Of a DNA stretch of 8,047 bases, positions 5,904 through 8,047 are shown one piece after another. This DNA comes from Methylomicrobium sp. Lineage in GTDB: Bacteria; Pseudomonadota; Gammaproteobacteria; Methylococcales; Methylomonadaceae. The translations under genes were made by a program, and so were the position numbers. Below the pieces are notes generated by a model. It made no database searches. It was not told the DNA's origin and worked only from the letters and a program-made list of their open reading frames with translations. Where the stretch lies: the NCBI GenBank assembly GCA_007135635.1, contig SLIO01000138.1, forward strand, positions 1-8,047, given 5' to 3'. Position 1 is the stretch's first letter; each line of letters begins with the position of its first letter.

Positions 5904-6683
5904 TTACGGTTTTGCTTGTTTGACTTGTCGGAAGATGTCATTGAGCCTGGGCGCATCCAAACCGGCCTCCTTCGCATGGTTTAGTGCACGCTCCAATCGA
6001 AATCGAGCGCTACGGCCGAGGGAATTTCTGTCGGGACAATCCTCAATGCCTTCGATCATGCCGGCAATCAGCTTTTCTGCAGGAAGCTCTTGGCCGCTTA
6101 GCCATTCCAGAATACCGATCGCTTCCAATGCGACTTCCCGTATTAGCTCGCGATGCTGCGCCCATAATTCTCCAACCGTACCACCGCAAGACAAGCCGCA
6201 AATATTGACCGTCATGATATAAAGCGATTTACGCAGAAGTTGGTATACCAATTGAGATTCATCTTTCAATAAGCGCGTAGGAATATCGATTGCCTCCAAA
6301 GCGTTTATCAGCAGATCGGCATGAGGGCCATACACCGGCGTATAGAGAATATTGGTCAACGCCATCCCCGGTTTCTTTTCAAACCAGACTACGGCAACGG
6401 TCGGATTATCGATGCCATGCCGTTGCCAATGACAAGGCAATAGTTCATTTTGAACGAGTCCGACTTTATCGCGCCAAGACTCGGGCAATTGCTTCAATAT
6501 TGCCTCTAGTTCATTCTCCTGCACCGTGATCAAAACAAAGCCCGGTGTCGGTATTTGTTCAGCTGCGTCAGGGATAGCCATTTGCCGGGTGATCGGATAA
6601 ACCGGATGTCCGCAACGTAAAAAACCGCGCGCGAATTCACCGCCTAATTCCCCGATACCAATCAGTACAATGGGTGCTTTCAT
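5904..6683 (-). CDS. ketopantoate-reductase-like NAD(P)-binding protein, function unknown
   Basis: This 259-residue cytoplasmic protein starts with a Rossmann motif, VLIGIGELGGEFARG (6-20), typical of dinucleotide binding. VQNELLP at 77-83 recalls the QN motif of ketopantoate reductases, and KSLYIMTVNICGL (152-164) could supply the Lys (K152) and Asn (N160) of the PanE-type active site in the helical C-terminal domain. Overall similarity to PanE is weak by eye, so I do not assign pantothenate synthesis. It is the first gene of a two-gene unit with the JetD-like gene, which starts 3 nt after its TAA. I chose ATG 6683 over TTG 6725 because the Rossmann strand begins directly after this ATG and a candidate promoter (6715-6743) would place the transcription start between the two. 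Neither start has a good Shine-Dalgarno. A related 6-phosphogluconate-dehydrogenase-like fold is the alternative reading. Confidence 0.75.
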   Translation of the reverse strand: MKAPIVLIGIGELGGEFARGFLRCGHPVYPITRQMAIPDAAEQIPTPGFVLITVQENELEAILKQLPESWRDKVGLVQNELLPCHWQRHGIDNPTVAVVWFEKKPGMALTNILYTPVYGPHADLLINALEAIDIPTRLLKDESQLVYQLLRKSLYIMTVNICGLSCGGTVGELWAQHRELIREVALEAIGILEWLSGQELPAEKLIAGMIEGIEDCPDRNSLGRSARFRLERALNHAKEAGLDAPRLNDIFRQVKQAKP

Positions 6684-6714
6684 AGTATTAACGAAACTGC
6701 TGAACAAGCCAGCG

Positions 6715-6743
6715 ATGTTAAACAATTAACCATCACAACTCAA
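6715..6743 (-). promoter_or_regulatory. candidate promoter of the PanE-like/JetD-like unit
   Basis: On the minus strand TTGAGT (6738-6743) is followed after 17 bp by TAACAT (6715-6720); each has four of six consensus bases. The leader to ATG 6683 would be about 25 nt. A dyad GTTAA-ACAA-TTAAC (6717-6730) overlaps the -10 and could be an operator. Confidence 0.35.
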
Positions 6744-6870
6744 GCGCCCCGCCTTAAACAATTTGCATCCAACAAGTGACTAAAAATGCTTAATGTAAGA
6801 TTCCGAAAGCCAGAGACTCCTTTTCGTTCTGGAACAAAAAAATCTATATGTCAATTACAAGGCCTGACCC

Positions 6871-6900
6871 TATTTTTTGCTATTTTTTGCTATTTTTTGA
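6871..6900. repeat. three tandem copies of a 10-mer
   Basis: TATTTTTTGC occurs three times head to tail (6871, 6881, 6891); the last copy ends in GA instead of GC. A homopolymer-containing 10-bp tandem repeat like this could vary in copy number by slippage. It follows directly after the left arm of the 12-bp inverted repeat. Confidence 0.8.
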
Positions 6901-6973
6901 CGGTTCAACACCGCCCCTCTCAATCCAGGTCAAGCCGGAAACAGGCCGCGCGAAAAAATCACGAAAAAAATCA

Positions 6974-7006
6974 GGGTCAAAATCGGGGTCAACAAAATTG
7001 GGGTCA
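6974..7006. repeat. three spaced GGGTCA repeats
   Basis: GGGTCA occurs at 6974, 6986 and 7001, separated by AAAATC-type A-rich linkers of 6 and 9 bp. Read on the minus strand these are degenerate GACCCnnATTTT units that lead away from the transposase gene; the GACCC of the left inverted-repeat arm is a further copy in the opposite orientation. Confidence 0.6.
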
Positions 7007-7029
7007 GGCCTTACGTTTGACATTTAACC

Positions 7030-7869
7030 TCACTTTTCCACCTGTTTCACTGCGCGGCTTACTGTAGCATAGCTCACACCGAAATATTCGCCCACTTGAG
7101 CCAGCGTATAATGACCGCTTAAATAGGCATGCGCCATGCTTTCATTGCGGGTTTTATAATGCTCGGCGTAATACGCCAACGGTTTTATCGGCGCCTGTTT
7201 TTGCTTTTTGGGGATATCCTTCAGCGATTGCTCGGGATCGAGTTTGCTCTGCATGTCCTTGATGAAGTCGTCATCGCCCAAATAGATCTGGTTCTTTAAG
7301 CATTGCCACGGTGAAGGCTGCCTCTTACCGGCTTTTACAAATTCGCGGTATCGCAGCTGCGCTTCATTTTTCGTGTTGCCAAATCCCGCAAGTATCCTAT
7401 CCGTGGTTAAACAGGCATGAGCTTTTTCATAACCGGCTGTTGCTCGATAACTGCTCCAATGCCATTGTTTGATAGCCCTCACCATTTGCGCTCTTACCGG
7501 ATTCAACACGATATAGCGAGCCAACTCCAGCAGGTAGGAATCTTTTTGTACCAATATCGCTTTGAATCGGCCTTGATATACATGACCGACGCGGTGATGC
7601 CGACGATTAAAAGTTTGCGTATAAGTGCCGTTGAGATATCTCATTGCCTTGGATAATGTCGGCGCGCCGGTTTCAATCAGCAAGTGGTAATGATTGTCCA
7701 TTAAACAATAGGCATGGCAATACCAATCGTACCGATTAACGGCATTTTGTAACAATGACAAAAACTGCTCCCGATCGGCATCGTCACGATAGATGTTTTC
7801 ATGAGCATTGCCGCGAGCGGTCACATGATACAGCGCTCCTGCAAATTCAATGTGTAAAGGCCTGGCCAT
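7030..7869 (-). CDS. REP-associated tyrosine transposase (Y1/HUH family) with C-terminal HTH
   Basis: This 279-residue single-strand DNA transposase has the IS200/IS605-type Y1 domain over about residues 1-155. The HUH metal motif is H60-Y-H62 in MDNHYHLLIE, and the probable nucleophile is Y119 in ELARYIVLNPVRA. GHVYQGRFKAILV (95-107) is another family block. After a basic linker (about 205-230) comes a helix-turn-helix, YTLAQVGEYFGVSYATVSRA (254-273), seen in the longer members of this group and probably contributing to DNA recognition. Proteins of this kind (RAYTs) are usually single-copy, domesticated-looking genes that act on short palindromic repeats; the adjacent inverted and direct repeats fit that. 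ATG 7869 is preceded by AGGA 8 nt upstream. There is no TnpB partner. The gene is intact, with no frameshift. Confidence 0.92.
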   Translation of the reverse strand: MARPLHIEFAGALYHVTARGNAHENIYRDDADREQFLSLLQNAVNRYDWYCHAYCLMDNHYHLLIETGAPTLSKAMRYLNGTYTQTFNRRHHRVGHVYQGRFKAILVQKDSYLLELARYIVLNPVRAQMVRAIKQWHWSSYRATAGYEKAHACLTTDRILAGFGNTKNEAQLRYREFVKAGKRQPSPWQCLKNQIYLGDDDFIKDMQSKLDPEQSLKDIPKKQKQAPIKPLAYYAEHYKTRNESMAHAYLSGHYTLAQVGEYFGVSYATVSRAVKQVEK

Positions 7870-7881
7870 CCGGTTTTCCTG

Positions 7882-7895
7882 TCAATTTAAATTGA
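7882..7895. promoter_or_regulatory. perfect 14-bp palindrome before the transposase start
   Basis: TCAATTTAAATTGA is its own reverse complement and lies 12 bp upstream of the transposase ATG, immediately before the Shine-Dalgarno AGGA. It could be an operator or a leader hairpin. A weak promoter, TTGTTA then TTTAAA at 18 bp spacing, would place its -10 inside the palindrome. Confidence 0.4.
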
Positions 7896-8047
7896 TCCTA
7901 AAAATAGAATAACAAGGCCTGGATACCAAACGGTCGAGATAGAAATGTGGCGCACGCCTGTTTTAGGTCGACAACTTCCTTTGTTTCCATCGTTTCCGAC
8001 TTCGTGGCAAATGGTTATCAGACCATGCAGCATGTTTCCACAAGCCC

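Larger units (their letters stand above)
6859..7012. repeat. perfect 12-bp inverted repeat enclosing the T-rich and GGGTCA repeats
   Basis: AAGGCCTGACCC (6859-6870) and GGGTCAGGCCTT (7001-7012) are exact reverse complements 130 bp apart. The interior is also related across the dyad: TATTTTTTGC units on the left face GATTTT-type units (read as AAAATC) on the right. The whole could fold into one long imperfect hairpin or be a pair of oppositely oriented elements. The right arm ends 17 bp from the transposase stop codon. Confidence 0.7.
6684..7029. other. repeat-rich gap between PanE-like and transposase genes
   Basis: These 346 bases hold no supportable gene; a plus-strand frame through 6786-7067 is made of homopolymer-rich repeat sequence and resembles nothing. 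Contents from left to right: the promoter of the PanE-like gene, a weak dyad CCAGA/TCTGG (6811-6833 region), then the repeat cluster 6857-7012 listed separately. Confidence 0.6.
6853..7921. repeat. near-identical 14-bp direct repeats bracketing the transposase segment
   Basis: AATTACAAGGCCTG (6853-6866) and AATAACAAGGCCTG (7908-7921) match at 13 of 14 positions in the same orientation, 1,055 bp apart. The span covers the repeat cluster and the whole transposase gene. An inverted copy of the core, CAGGCCTT, lies at 7005-7012, so the gene itself sits between oppositely oriented AAGGCCTG cores. Confidence 0.5.

Noticed and set aside
4719..6683. A complete Wadjet plasmid-defence operon
   Set aside because: Only the JetD-like component is present; the neighbours are a PanE-like protein and a SulP carrier, neither resembling JetA, JetB or JetC.
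6871..7006. CRISPR-like array
   Set aside because: The units are 6-10 bp, tandem or spaced by only 6-9 bp, without spacer-length unique sequence or cas genes.
6786..7067. Plus-strand frame of 93 codons through the repeat cluster
   Set aside because: It is built from the T-rich and GGGTCA repeats and runs into the transposase 3' end; low-complexity product.
7945..8047. Plus-strand frame open to the right edge (MWRTPVLGRQ...)
   Set aside because: Thirty-odd codons without a Shine-Dalgarno or recognisable domain; minus-strand frames in the same stretch are equally open, so none can be preferred.

Overview
The window reads as bacterial chromosome, most likely from a gammaproteobacterium. Moderate GC, the protein flavour (a methane-monooxygenase-reductase-like oxidoreductase, a BicA-like SulP carrier) and GGGGTCAGGCC-type repeats beside a REP-associated transposase would suit a type I methanotroph (Methylococcales). 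That placement is inference: there is no rRNA and no methane oxidation gene here. Seven complete genes are supported, plus the 5' end of one more. All are on the minus strand except the regulator at 1967-2602.

Region 1 (1-2602) begins with the first 51 codons of an unidentified membrane protein running off the left edge. Next comes a minus-strand pair: a group I truncated haemoglobin (1385-1768) followed 17 nt later by a 2Fe-2S/FAD/NAD(P)H electron-transfer protein (381-1367), ending in a hairpin terminator (343-359). A winged-helix regulator of the SufR-like type, with a C-terminal cysteine set fit for an Fe-S cluster, is transcribed divergently (1967-2602). The shared 198-bp gap contains a strong inverted repeat (1851-1872) that overlaps the -35 of a candidate promoter for the haemoglobin. 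The three genes together look like a self-contained globin/reductase/sensor module, plausibly for nitric oxide dioxygenation. It is the most interesting system in the window.

Region 2 (2603-4718) holds a gene-free stretch with a 19-bp inverted repeat pair, then a SulP-family carrier with a STAS domain (2945-4519) that resembles the bicarbonate transporter BicA.

Region 3 (4719-6743) is a two-gene unit. A ketopantoate-reductase-like Rossmann protein (5904-6683) is followed after 3 nt by a DUF3322/DUF2220 protein (4719-5900), the JetD-type nuclease subunit of Wadjet/MksBEFG systems. No JetA, JetB or JetC homologue is next to it, so it is an orphan as far as the window shows.

Region 4 (6744-8047) is a mobile-type segment. 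A REP-associated tyrosine transposase with an added C-terminal HTH (7030-7869) lies next to a repeat-rich gap (tandem 10-mers, GGGTCA repeats, a perfect 12-bp inverted repeat), and a near-identical 14-bp sequence occurs on both sides. The last 178 bases contain no supportable gene.
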